A DNA stretch of 64,000 nucleotides, from positions 248,001 to 312,000 of the forward strand of contig WYAX01000016.1 in assembly GCA_011525625.1 (NCBI GenBank), given 5' to 3'. The notes beneath the pieces are model-generated. The model was not told the origin of the DNA, did no database searches, and was given only the letters and a program-made list of their open reading frames with translations. The position numbers and the translations under genes were made by a program. The stretch comes from Nitrospira defluvii. Its GTDB lineage: Bacteria; Nitrospirota; Nitrospiria; Nitrospirales; Nitrospiraceae. How positions within the stretch are numbered: the first letter of the stretch is position 1; each line of letters opens with the position of its first letter. This document shows, in pieces, positions 1 through 7,880 of the stretch.

Positions 1-223
1 ACTTCGCGGGCCGATCGCCGGTCGCTGCTTCAGGGGACGAGCTGGTATCGGTCTGCCGCACCAGCACGGAGCCGATGACGATACCCCAGTCGGAGTCGGG
101 TGCGGCCAGCCGTCTACTCGACATATCGAGGGAAGAGGCGCAGGCGGAGAGTGCCAGTGCCAGCGATGCGAGCAGGACGGAGCACACATGCATACGCAGG
201 CGGGTGTGGTGAACAGACAGCAT
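1..223 (-). CDS. Putative lipoprotein, C-terminus cut by window edge
   Basis: An ATG at 223 on the minus strand opens a frame that runs without a stop to the window edge (about 74 codons visible). The N-terminus is basic, followed by a hydrophobic run ending in the lipobox LALSAC, so the mature protein should be lipid-anchored at Cys. A second in-frame ATG eleven codons in, at 193, is an alternative start and gives a more typical signal length. After the Cys comes SDWGIVIGSVLV, which looks like the start of a soluble beta-rich domain that I cannot name. The upstream neighbour (VOC protein) is on the same strand. Function unknown; the lipoprotein call is fairly secure, the family is not. Confidence 0.6.
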   Translation of the reverse strand, partial: MLSVHHTRLRMHVCSVLLASLALALSACASSLDMSSRRLAAPDSDWGIVIGSVLVRQTDTSSSPEAATGDRPAK

Positions 224-278
224 GCTCCGCACTATCGCCGGTTGGGTGTCTCCAGTCAAGAGACGGCCGCCCATTCCG

Positions 279-767
279 TCACGATGGTTGATCGTAGGCT
301 CGTCCGATCGCAGCAAGATCCGGCTTAGACATGGTCAGGATGGCCTGCATGACCCGTTCCGCCCTGGCGGCATCGTTGTCGCGCAACATGTCGTTCCAGT
401 CCGGCGACACGATTTGCCAGGAGAGGCCGAACCGATCCTTCAGCCACCCGCAAGGGCCCTCTTCTCCGCCCTCCGACAGTTGTGCCCACATCTCGTCGAT
501 CTCCGCCTGGTTCTGACACTTCACCATCATCGAGATGGCTTCGGAAAATGTGAAGAGCGGGCCGCCATTGAGCGCGACAAATTCCTGGCCGTCTAACTCA
601 AACGTCACGGTCATCACCGATCCCTGTGCCAGGCCGGCCACCCGAGCGCCCGCTTCTCCATAGTACGTGACGGGGCCCATCTTCGAGTGTTTGAAAATCG
701 ATACATAGAACGTCGCGGCTGCTTCGGCTTGGTTGTCAAACCAGAGGCAAGGGGTAATACGATTCAT
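279..767 (-). CDS. VOC-superfamily protein, PhnB/3-demethylubiquinone-methyltransferase-like
   Basis: 162 residues. The start MNRITPCLWFDNQAEAAATF and the later QIVSPDWNDML are typical of the PhnB-type glyoxalase/bleomycin-resistance fold annotated as 3-demethylubiquinone-9 3-methyltransferase domain proteins. These are usually single-domain cytoplasmic proteins of unknown substrate. GGAGG sits 8 bases before the ATG and supports this start. The length matches the family. No pathway partner is next to it. The family is clear; the biochemical role is not. Confidence 0.85.
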   Translation of the reverse strand: MNRITPCLWFDNQAEAAATFYVSIFKHSKMGPVTYYGEAGARVAGLAQGSVMTVTFELDGQEFVALNGGPLFTFSEAISMMVKCQNQAEIDEMWAQLSEGGEEGPCGWLKDRFGLSWQIVSPDWNDMLRDNDAARAERVMQAILTMSKPDLAAIGRAYDQPS

Positions 768-957
768 GGGTGGTCCCTCCGCACATAGGGGTGGATGATC
801 CTGGGATTGGCTTCTACCATGTAGTCGAACGGGCGGCGGGAAATCGACATCGAGACCGAATGGCTTGATCGGGTCATGGGCGTGCTACTGAGGGGATCAG
901 GCGATCGAGTCTCGGCAAGCTGTCACGGAGTGAACGCTGCGATCGAGCCGCTCATCC

Positions 958-1698
958 TTATCGCGTCATCCGCCCGGCCCGGAGATTCGCCGGAACGGCG
1001 ACATCGATTTGTGCCGGCTTGGGCTGCCTTCGCTGATGCATCAATTCGATGAAGCTGTCCCGATCAATCGAGAGATTGAGCCGTTCGTTGTAGCGCTTCT
1101 CCTCGCCGATGGTGGAGGAGACCCTGCCATGATAGTCGTGGCCGGGATAGACGACCGTGTCGTCCGGCAGCGCAAAGAGCCTGTGACGTACCGATTCGAA
1201 GAGTCTGGCTGCGGAACCCCCTTGGAGATCCGTTCGACCATTGCTTCGAATAAACAATGTGTCTCCCGTGAAGACTGCCCCGGGCAGGACATAACTGGTG
1301 CAGCCGTCCGTGTGACCGGGCGTGGCGAGTGCGTGCAAGGCGGTATTGCCGATACGGAGTTCCTGTCCGTCAGGAAGAAACAGATCGGCTCCCGTCACCG
1401 CGCCCGCCGCGCCGCCGCCATAGACGATGTGCGCGCCTGTGCGATCTTTGAGGAGCGACGCCCCGGTGATGTGGTCGGCATGCACGTGGGTTTCGACCGC
1501 AAAGCGTAGGGTGAGGCCGAGCTCCTTCAGGATTCTGGCATCGCGTTCGACATTCTCGATCACGGCATCGATGATGACGGCCTGTCCGGACTCACGATCG
1601 GCCACAATGTAGCTGCGGCTTTCCGCCCGATCGTCGACATCTTGCGTTTCGTTCACGTCCAGCAGAACGGTCACGGCATAGGTCTGGCTTGTTGCCAT
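958..1698 (-). CDS. MBL-fold hydrolase, persulfide dioxygenase (ETHE1)-like
   Basis: 246 residues from the ATG at 1698, which has GGAG just upstream; an in-frame TTG at 1716 would add six residues. The metal motif THVHADH lies near residue 78, followed by ATPGHTDG, FTGDTLFIRSNGRTD and YPGHDYHG. This is the His/Asp pattern of the ETHE1 branch of metallo-beta-lactamases rather than glyoxalase II. Members oxidise glutathione persulfide to sulfite with mononuclear Fe(II). The RTDLQGGSAARLFESV segment also fits that branch. No rhodanese partner is adjacent, so a sulfur-oxidation context is not shown by neighbours. Confidence 0.85.
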   Translation of the reverse strand: MATSQTYAVTVLLDVNETQDVDDRAESRSYIVADRESGQAVIIDAVIENVERDARILKELGLTLRFAVETHVHADHITGASLLKDRTGAHIVYGGGAAGAVTGADLFLPDGQELRIGNTALHALATPGHTDGCTSYVLPGAVFTGDTLFIRSNGRTDLQGGSAARLFESVRHRLFALPDDTVVYPGHDYHGRVSSTIGEEKRYNERLNLSIDRDSFIELMHQRRQPKPAQIDVAVPANLRAGRMTR

Positions 1699-1838
1699 GG
1701 ATGGACTCCGGTTCAAGAGGGTATGCCTGCGCAGGACCCGCGCATTGTAGGGCGACCGCGCCGGCCCGGTCTATGGTTTTGTGCGGGGCGAGGTCCGAGC
1801 GGGAGTCGGTCGTTATGGGCGCGTGCGGACAGGTCGGC

Positions 1839-2357
1839 TCATTCGCGCACCCGTTCGGGTTTGAGCAGGGGGCGACCTTGTTGTAACAGGAACCAGACGT
1901 ACAGGAGCAACAGCAGCGTAAAATTCGGAATGAGAATGGCCGACTGGCTCCATTGCCACCCATCGAACTTCCAATCGGAGAGCGGCCAGAGAAACGGGGT
2001 CGGGAAAAACGCGAAGGAATGAGTCGGAATGTCGATCAGGACGTGCAGGCCCCAGGCGCCCAATTCCCAGACCGGCCGCTTCAGCAACAGCCACAGTAGG
2101 GCGAACAGGGCGAGAACGACCATGAGGCTATGCGTCACATCGTAGAGCCGATGCACATAGAGCGGAATGGTGGACTCCGGCGGGGTGCCATGACTGAAAT
2201 CAGGCATCGGAGACAGGCCCAGAGTGGCGGCGATCCACAGGACGCCGAACGAACACAGATCCGGCGCCAATCCGATTCCGAACGCCAGCCAGAAACTCGT
2301 ACGACTCCTGCGACCGAAGGCCAAGGCGCCCCACAGACCATGAGAAATAATATCCAC
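1839..2357 (-). CDS. Membrane protein, YdjM/metal-dependent-hydrolase-like family
   Basis: 172 residues from a GTG at 2357 preceded by GAGGG. The frame continues upstream but that part is basic and unlike the family. The protein begins VDIISHGLWGALAFGRR and carries the conserved HSLMVV and HVLIDIPTHS motifs between about four hydrophobic segments. This matches integral membrane proteins loosely annotated as metal-dependent hydrolases (the YdjM/DUF457-type group). The conserved His and Asp residues may bind metal. The biochemical role is unknown. It is co-directional with the DCC-family gene upstream, 28 bases away, and may be cotranscribed with it. Confidence 0.7.
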   Translation of the reverse strand: MDIISHGLWGALAFGRRSRTSFWLAFGIGLAPDLCSFGVLWIAATLGLSPMPDFSHGTPPESTIPLYVHRLYDVTHSLMVVLALFALLWLLLKRPVWELGAWGLHVLIDIPTHSFAFFPTPFLWPLSDWKFDGWQWSQSAILIPNFTLLLLLYVWFLLQQGRPLLKPERVRE

Positions 2358-2385
2358 GCGACATTTCCCTCGATGCGACGAATCG

Positions 2386-2814
2386 TTACACGAACCGGCT
2401 TCGTTCCTCTGCGGTGGGGATGCGGCAGGTCTCGCTCTTGCCCATGAAGCGGTATCGGTGGCGTGCCACAGAGTCGTACAGGATATCCCGCAACGGGCGG
2501 GGCACGAGAATGCAGCCATACAGCAGAGGCCAACAGCCTGAGAGTTGTCTGGCGATTCTCAAGGCCGCGGTGGATTTCGTATACACATGGCCCCGCTCCA
2601 GCACAAGAAACGTCTCGAATTCCTGTGCGGGCAAGTCGAGCAGTCTGAGCAGCTGCTGCCCCTTGTCGGATTGCAGTGTGGCGAACCGAAACCGTCCACG
2701 GTCGCGGGCCATCGTGAAATCGACCCAGGCATTGCACCAGTTGCAGATGCCGTCAAAGACAATCACCCGCTCAAGCCCTGCCCATTCATGCGTGCTGGGA
2801 TCGATCGATGTCAT
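2386..2814 (-). CDS. DCC-family thiol-disulfide oxidoreductase-like protein (DUF393)
   Basis: 142 residues from the ATG at 2814, which follows AGAGGCAG; longer in-frame starts exist. The DxxCxxC signature is present as FDGICNWCNAW near residue 20. The downstream LQSDKGQQLL and the C-terminal LRDILYDSVARHRYRF match the DCC family, predicted to have a thioredoxin-like fold and redox activity through the CxxC pair. Family members are often encoded next to membrane proteins, as here. The substrate is not known. Confidence 0.85.
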   Translation of the reverse strand: MTSIDPSTHEWAGLERVIVFDGICNWCNAWVDFTMARDRGRFRFATLQSDKGQQLLRLLDLPAQEFETFLVLERGHVYTKSTAALRIARQLSGCWPLLYGCILVPRPLRDILYDSVARHRYRFMGKSETCRIPTAEERSRFV

Positions 2815-2956
2815 CGACTGCCTCTGGTTGCCCTTTTCATGAACGGTATTGTGAGTCGCGGCGGGAAAGAATACCACTGGAGAATCGATGTCGGCGGTAT
2901 GACACCGCGCCTGCCCTGCGCTAGAATGCGCCAGAACGTGTATGGGGAGGTGCCGT

Positions 2957-3259
2957 ATGGCATTTAATCAAGTCGGAGATTTCTGGCTGGCGCCCGGTGA
3001 ATCCACCAGGATCCATCTTGCCCTCGGGGGTCTGATCAATGAGGTGGAGTGGGGTGGGCACGATTTCGGTGCCCAGTGGATCATGGCCGATGGTGTCGGG
3101 ATCAACCCGGTACGGCTGATGGTCAGCGAGCACACCAAGGAAAAAAAGCCCATTCGCCGGCGTCCCGGCTCACCGAGTCCGATCGTCTATTCGGTGACGG
3201 TGACCAATATCGGCGAGGAACTGGCACATTTTACGATACAGGGTGGCGGAAATGTGTAA
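2957..3259 (+). CDS. Hypothetical beta-rich protein, 100 aa
   Basis: The start is the ATG at 2957, preceded by GGGGAGG at good spacing; an in-frame ATG at 2942 lacks this. The sequence (WLAPGESTRIHLALGG, then a GAQWIMAD stretch and YSVTVTNIGEE) looks like a small all-beta domain. No signal peptide, Cys pairs or recognised family. The next gene starts 21 bases downstream with its own strong ribosome-binding site, so the two are probably an operon. Function unknown. Confidence 0.65.
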   Translation: MAFNQVGDFWLAPGESTRIHLALGGLINEVEWGGHDFGAQWIMADGVGINPVRLMVSEHTKEKKPIRRRPGSPSPIVYSVTVTNIGEELAHFTIQGGGNV

Positions 3260-3280
3260 GTGTTTCGAAGGAGGTCGCAC

Positions 3281-3544
3281 GTGAACGCGAAACGGACCAT
3301 GCATGTGCTGACGAATTCGAAGGGCGCAATTGTGGGGGGAGGCATTCTTGCTCCCGGCAAAGATCATAAGGGCAAGCCGGTCCATATCCAGATCGAGCCG
3401 ATGAAAGGGCAATCGTTGAAGGAGGTCGCGATCCCGGCTGAGCTCGTTCGGCTGAAAGGCGCAGACTTCTTCAGCCGGTTGATGGGCGAGTATCATCTGC
3501 CGCGGGGAAAGAAAGAACTGGTGCGGAAAAGGAGCAAACGGTAG
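3281..3544 (+). CDS. Hypothetical small basic protein, 87 aa
   Basis: A GTG start at 3281 with GAAGGAGGT upstream is better placed than the in-frame ATG at 3260. The protein has a Gly-rich N-terminal part (GAIVGGGILAPG), a central acidic/hydrophobic stretch and a strongly basic tail LPRGKKELVRKRSKR. It lies 21 bases after the preceding hypothetical gene. A decayed copy of its last ~30 codons is found near 6.0-6.1 kb, so it belongs to a small local family. No function can be assigned. Confidence 0.65.
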   Translation: MNAKRTMHVLTNSKGAIVGGGILAPGKDHKGKPVHIQIEPMKGQSLKEVAIPAELVRLKGADFFSRLMGEYHLPRGKKELVRKRSKR

Positions 3545-3676
3545 AGCAGGGAGGCCTGTGATTGTACCCCGGGGACAGGGACAGAAACAGCGCGATCCCG
3601 CCGCGCTGACGGAGAGGGGGCGGGATTGGCACTCACGCCCCGCTCTCCGTCCATACGGCGTCGCTCAGGAGAACAG

Positions 3677-3952
3677 CTAACCGAGTCCCGGCAAAGTGCC
3701 CACACTAGTTTTGGCCTGCTGGCCTCCCTTCTCCAGAGTTCCCAGCATAGACACCTTGAACCCGCTATCCCATTTCACATCAACCGTTACCTTGGACAGC
3801 GTTTTGAGTGTGAGCAGCCAATGGTCCGCAGGAGGACTAAAGTTGAACGTGCTCTCCGTCCAGCCCTTACTCGCGGCGTGTTTGGCCCAATTGGTTTTGA
3901 TCTCATTAAACACTTTGGTCTTGTTCTTGGACTCTGCGATTGAGAGTGGCAT
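3677..3952 (-). CDS. Hypothetical protein, 91 aa
   Basis: The ATG at 3952 has AAGGAG eight bases upstream and is preferred over the longer frame. No signal peptide, Cys or membrane segment. Contents: a charged N-terminal half (KNKTKVFNEIKTNWAKHAA), then alternating hydrophobic residues suggesting beta strands. It is the last of four co-directional small genes between 5518 and 3677, spaced closely enough to form one transcript. Not recognised. Confidence 0.55.
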   Translation of the reverse strand: MPLSIAESKNKTKVFNEIKTNWAKHAASKGWTESTFNFSPPADHWLLTLKTLSKVTVDVKWDSGFKVSMLGTLEKGGQQAKTSVGTLPGLG

Positions 3953-4032
3953 CCTGATGCTCCTTGTGTGGCGTGACTGAGAGGGCGCGCTGCTCACGTT
4001 TGTGAAGCTGCCCATCCAGTCGTGACGCTTAT

Positions 4033-4314
4033 CTATCCTTCTTTCTTATCCGTGAGCCTGACGGTGGCGCCATTCCCTGTGATGCCGGAGATATACATCG
4101 GTTTGGCAAAGGATTTTTCCGGGACCCCCGCATCATGGATGACGACTGTCAGTGTGACGTGCGTTTGAAGACAGTCGATCGGTTGCGACACGGTCCATTT
4201 GATTCCCTTGGTCAGCTTCACCGTGGCCCGATCCGTACTGGCCTCGCCTTCTGTTGCGCTACAAATGGCGCTGGTCCCTTGCTTCAGTTGGATGACCGTC
4301 AATCGATTGGGCAC
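4033..4314 (-). CDS. Hypothetical small beta-rich protein, 93 aa
   Basis: A GTG start follows AAAGGAG with seven bases between. The sequence alternates Thr/Val-rich strands (GATVRLTD at the end) and has two Cys (ICSATEG and DCLQTHV), with no signal peptide. It sits between the tandem-domain exported protein and the 91-residue hypothetical gene on the same strand. Not recognised. Confidence 0.55.
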   Translation of the reverse strand: MPNRLTVIQLKQGTSAICSATEGEASTDRATVKLTKGIKWTVSQPIDCLQTHVTLTVVIHDAGVPEKSFAKPMYISGITGNGATVRLTDKKEG

Positions 4315-4385
4315 ATCAGGCTCCTTTCTGTGTGAGGATGGTGGACACGTGTCAGTTCAGTCCGATGGATCGTCTCTGCTCACAG

Positions 4386-5210
4386 CTACTGAAGTCCAAG
4401 CTTGACGCACTCGACTTCTCTGAGTGGCACAAAGGCGGTGACATCCGCGCTCATGATCCGGAGCGAATCGCCTCGACCTTTCGGGGCCTCGCCCATCTTG
4501 GCCGTGCCGACATGGATGGCAGCGGTCTCGCTCGGCGGCTTGGTATCGCATTTCATATACAGATGAGCCACCAGTGTTGTTTCACCGCGTAACTCCATCA
4601 GCGACGAGAACGTGCCCCGGTATGAGGCGCCAAAACTCTTGGAGTCGGGCTCTCCGATCAAGTTGACCGTTGAGTCCTGGACTGTGATGTCCCTGGCGAT
4701 CTGGATGTCCTTCTCGGTAAAGGTCTTCACGATAAATGGTGGCTTGTCGGATTCGTCGATTCGGATCGCCAGCGATGTGCATGTGATGCTCGCCAGCGGC
4801 ACGAAAGCGGTGGCCTCTCCGGTCGCCATCACCGCGGGAGCGGGCTGTGCAGGTTTGAGCGCACCCAGGTCTACTGTGCCAACAGTGATGCGACGTCCGG
4901 GTTCCTGGCCGTCGCATTTGATGTACAGCAACGCGATGAGCTTCTCTTTGCCGGTCAGTCTCGCGGAAGAGGTCAAGGTCCCATTGAATGAGACGCCGAA
5001 GGTCTTTGAATCCGCTTCGCCGATCAAGCTGACCGTGCCACCGCCAAGCGGGCTTGGTAACGCATCGCTTCCGTGAACGGATGAAAAGGATCGTACGGTG
5101 AAGGGCGGCTTGACATCCGGTTCGGCAGGCACGTCTTGAGCTCGCCCGGACCCGAATGAGAGCAGGAGCGCCAATGTGCCAACTGCCGTCAGCAGGATGT
5201 GTGGAATCAT
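4386..5210 (-). CDS. Exported protein with two tandem copies of an unknown domain
   Basis: 274 residues. A signal peptide (ILLTAVGTLALLLSFGSGRAQ) ends with a probable cleavage after GRA. The mature part is an internal duplication. Residues ~34-145 and ~157-274 share PPF.V..F, then TVSLIGEADSKTFG against TVNLIGEPDSKSFG, then LYIKCD against LYMKCD, IxVGTxxxG, and xAFVPL...C. Each copy has one conserved Cys after K and one near its end, so an intradomain disulfide is possible. It lies 2 bases after the upstream small gene on the same strand. Likely periplasmic or secreted; the domain is not recognised. Confidence 0.75.
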   Translation of the reverse strand: MIPHILLTAVGTLALLLSFGSGRAQDVPAEPDVKPPFTVRSFSSVHGSDALPSPLGGGTVSLIGEADSKTFGVSFNGTLTSSARLTGKEKLIALLYIKCDGQEPGRRITVGTVDLGALKPAQPAPAVMATGEATAFVPLASITCTSLAIRIDESDKPPFIVKTFTEKDIQIARDITVQDSTVNLIGEPDSKSFGASYRGTFSSLMELRGETTLVAHLYMKCDTKPPSETAAIHVGTAKMGEAPKGRGDSLRIMSADVTAFVPLREVECVKLGLQ

Positions 5211-5212
5211 AG

Positions 5213-5518
5213 TTATTGCCTCTTGAAAAAGACCCAGAATTCGAGTGCCCTGACCTTGAAAGATTTCGCGCTTTTTTTCTTCACGTCCTGTTCTTTGGTC
5301 AGGTCGAGTCCTCCATCCAGCGTTAAGGTGATCTCGGAGGTGAAGCCCGGCCGATGTTCCTGTAGCGTTTTCGCATCGCCTTCTGTTCCCGGTTTGTATT
5401 CACGCAATAGAAACTGAACGATCTGGTCGTCTTTGACCTGTTCATCTAACGAGATCGTCTGCGAGCCTCCCCCGCGTTGTAGACCATCCGCCAGGAAATG
5501 GGTTGATCGCTGACCCAT
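5213..5518 (-). CDS. Hypothetical protein, 101 aa (start uncertain)
   Basis: The convincing part is the C-terminal ~85 residues (SQTISLDEQVKDDQIVQFLL onward, with a GLDLTKEQDVKKKSAKSF segment and a hydrophobic end). The frame stays open upstream to 5635, but that stretch has poor, Arg/Ser-rich composition. I placed the start at an ATG at 5518 without a good ribosome-binding site. It is the first gene of the four-gene minus-strand cluster and nearly touches the exported tandem-domain gene. No family recognised. Confidence 0.45.
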   Translation of the reverse strand: MGQRSTHFLADGLQRGGGSQTISLDEQVKDDQIVQFLLREYKPGTEGDAKTLQEHRPGFTSEITLTLDGGLDLTKEQDVKKKSAKSFKVRALEFWVFFKRQ

Positions 5519-6012
5519 TGCTTGGTTGTTGATCCGTCCTGCGCTTCGATCGGATATTGTCGGGAGTCGGGTTGACCGCGCCATGCCACCGGCTATTCCC
5601 GAGAGCCTCGGCCACGGCGTAGACAGCGGCGTCACGTCAAGAAGGTTCGTGAGGAAGTGCTCGTGCCGGTCGAAAGCCTGACCGGAAAGGCCCGGAGCTT
5701 GCTCTGAAGCGGGGAGAGAGAGTAATCAGCCGCCGCTGATCTCCGGGAGCGGTGTGCCCATGGTCCAAGGCCGCTGGCCTGACTGAGCGATGCCTGTGAG
5801 AGAAGAGGCTGCCGGAACTGTTCATCCGCACATCACGGCGACTACAGTGCCGTTGGTCACGCTAAAATACGTAACAAAACAGAAACCCATTCGGTCGGGG
5901 GCCACAAGATACTTAAAGCCCAGTCTGATTGCAGGTCTCTCGGTGAAATGCAGGGCGTGGATGCGGCCTGGCTATCCCTGTTTGATCCCTCACCCATGTT
6001 CTGGTTCGATAA
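5519..6012. other. Gene-poor stretch with decayed sequence
   Basis: No open frame here has a credible start and protein-like composition. A short frame near 5850-5910 reads VTLKYVTKQKPIRSG. It faintly resembles VRLMVSEHTKEKKPIRRR of the hypothetical gene at 2957, so this may be the remains of a duplicated copy of that two-gene unit. The resemblance is weak. Confidence 0.35.
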
Positions 6013-6123
6013 GCCGGCGCAGTGGATCGCGCAGACGTCTTTTGCCGCTTGATGCGTGACGTCCATCTTCCGCGGGAGAAGAAAAAATTGGTGCGCAAAG
6101 GGAGGAAGCGGGGGCAGCGATGA
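6013..6123 (+). pseudogene. Fragment paralogous to the C-terminus of the 87-aa gene at 3281
   Basis: Reading in the frame that ends with TGA at 6121-6123 gives RADVFCRLMRDVHLPREK followed by KKLVRKGRKR. The C-terminus of the 3281 gene reads GADFFSRLMGEYHLPRGKKE followed by LVRKRSKR. The match is collinear and gap-free over about 28 residues. An in-frame TAA at 6010-6012 closes the frame upstream and no start with a ribosome-binding site exists, so this is a remnant and not a gene. It directly abuts the stop codon of the convergent PAP2 gene. Confidence 0.7.
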
Positions 6124-6834
6124 TCAGTGAGCGGCGGCGGCTTTCACGAGGTGCCAGAGACTCTCGGCAAGCCACCGTGAGTCCTTGAACAGGTGCGCCA
6201 ATTCAGAGGTCAATATGAATAATGCGGGATAGAACAGGTGAGGACTGGAATGGCTCCACTTCAGGATGCCGTCAAGTAACGGTCGGGCCAGGCCGCGGCT
6301 CTTCCAGACGATGACCACCGCGGTCACCCCCAGCAGCGCTCCCGATAGGATGTCGGTCGGGAAGTGGAGCCCGACATAGATGCGCGGAAAGGAAACCAGC
6401 ACGGTCGCGTGGAGAAACCCGAACAGTCCGAGAAGCGGAGAGACGAGCCACAGTCCCGCGGCGAGCGCAAAAAACAGGGAGGCATGGTCGCTGGGGAACG
6501 AACTCCACCCATCCAGGAAATCGGGCGGCATCGAATAGGGGATGGTGAACTGCAGGCCGGCCGTGTGAATCGGTCTGGATCGAAAGGGCAGACTGAGTTG
6601 AAGCAGGCGGGCCACCGCCACTGCCGACAGGGCACCCACGATGGTGAGTAAGACCGTTCGTCGATCCTCGTCCTGCCGGGGGCCACGAAACCAGGCCCAC
6701 CAGAGCAGCGGCAGGCTGAGATAGCCCTTCAGCAGGTCGCTGTCGCTGATGGTCATGATCAGAGTGTCGACCGTCCATGAGTGCTGGGCGAATCGATTGA
6801 AGAGGCTGATAATAGTCTGGTCGAAGCTGTTCAT
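6124..6834 (-). CDS. PAP2-family phosphatase (undecaprenyl-diphosphatase-like)
   Basis: 236 residues from the ATG at 6834; the frame extends upstream but the added residues are not family-like. About five or six membrane segments. The three phosphatase motifs are present: LPFRSRP (motif 1, Arg in place of the usual first Lys), SSFPSDHAS (motif 2) and PRIYVGLHFPTD (motif 3). Such membrane enzymes dephosphorylate lipid pyrophosphates such as undecaprenyl-PP at the periplasmic face. The C-terminal ~50 residues after the last motif form an extra hydrophobic tail. The substrate is inferred only from the family. Confidence 0.85.
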   Translation of the reverse strand: MNSFDQTIISLFNRFAQHSWTVDTLIMTISDSDLLKGYLSLPLLWWAWFRGPRQDEDRRTVLLTIVGALSAVAVARLLQLSLPFRSRPIHTAGLQFTIPYSMPPDFLDGWSSFPSDHASLFFALAAGLWLVSPLLGLFGFLHATVLVSFPRIYVGLHFPTDILSGALLGVTAVVIVWKSRGLARPLLDGILKWSHSSPHLFYPALFILTSELAHLFKDSRWLAESLWHLVKAAAAH

Positions 6835-7154
6835 CGGCCCATCATAACGCGCAGTACCCTGTGGATGAAGAGAACGTATGTACTCAGCCGTGACCAGGCC
6901 GCGAGGAATGTGGCCTGGGAGGGACAACATACGCGAGGCGGGATGTGATTGTAAATGCTTACTGGGAAGATGAGACGGAAACCGTGCTCAATGTCTGCGG
7001 CCACAGCGTTGAATGGAAGGGGCGCCGGCTCGGTGCAGCGACAATCTCTTGTGCGGTTACGTAGTACGTGCTACAAGGGTGCCCATCTTGAACCGCCTGG
7101 CGAGAGCCAGGCCCCTGACTCTTCGTATCGACCTCTTAAAGGAATTCGCCGATC

Positions 7155-7859
7155 ATGACGCACCTCACGTTGTTCCGAATCGTCGTGGGTATGGCCTGTG
7201 CCGTGTTGTGGATGGAATCGGGGATGGTACCCGTAAGGGCGGCTCCCGTGACATTCTATTTTTCCGGCGAAATCACTACTGTCACGACGACGCTCGGGAC
7301 TGCACGAGGCTTTAACCCCGGTCAACCCTTCTTTGGGGCCTATACCTTCGACACGGCAACACCGGATGTGGTGTCCTCACCCAGCACAGGCGGCTATCGT
7401 GGACTCACATCCTTCAGTGTGAACATAGCGGGGCAAGCCATCGTACCTCCTCAGCAGCCGATCGGTCTAAGCGATGGAATATTTGTCTTCAATAACGAAG
7501 GGGCGATTCGGGACCGGTACTCAGTGTCGGGACTTGGAACAGGACCCGAAGTTGCGGGTTGGCAATTCCGGCAAATGAGCGTGCTGTTAGCAGACCCGTC
7601 TCAGAGCGCCTTTAGCGATGACGCGTTGCCAAGCATTCCCCCGAGTCTCAGTGCATTCGCAGAACGGTCGGCGAGTTTCGCGTTCACGAATCGAGATGCC
7701 TTGGGCAATGTGTTGGGCTTCGGTTCCGTGAACGGTAGGCTCACGTCGCTCTCCCTTGTGCCCGTCCCACCGACCGTCCTCTTGTTCGGTACCGGCGTCA
7801 CCTTGCTGGCCGCGCTGCGGGCAGCCGGTCGACGCTGCCGCGCCAGCGCTAATCCCTGA
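7155..7859 (+). CDS. Exported protein with PEP-CTERM-like sorting tail
   Basis: 234 residues. AAAGGA precedes the ATG. The N-terminal signal ends near VRAAP. The C-terminus has VPVPPTVLLFGTGVTLLAAL followed by a basic end (RAAGRRCR), the architecture of PEP-CTERM/exosortase substrates with VPLPPT-type anchors. The central part starts with VTFYFSGEITTV and GQPFFGAYTFDTATPD, a beta-rich pattern common in PEP-CTERM proteins. It is probably anchored, cleaved by an exosortase and placed on the cell surface. No exosortase is in this window. Confidence 0.8.
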   Translation: MTHLTLFRIVVGMACAVLWMESGMVPVRAAPVTFYFSGEITTVTTTLGTARGFNPGQPFFGAYTFDTATPDVVSSPSTGGYRGLTSFSVNIAGQAIVPPQQPIGLSDGIFVFNNEGAIRDRYSVSGLGTGPEVAGWQFRQMSVLLADPSQSAFSDDALPSIPPSLSAFAERSASFAFTNRDALGNVLGFGSVNGRLTSLSLVPVPPTVLLFGTGVTLLAALRAAGRRCRASANP

Positions 7860-7880
7860 GCGGGCCTGACGTACGAATGT

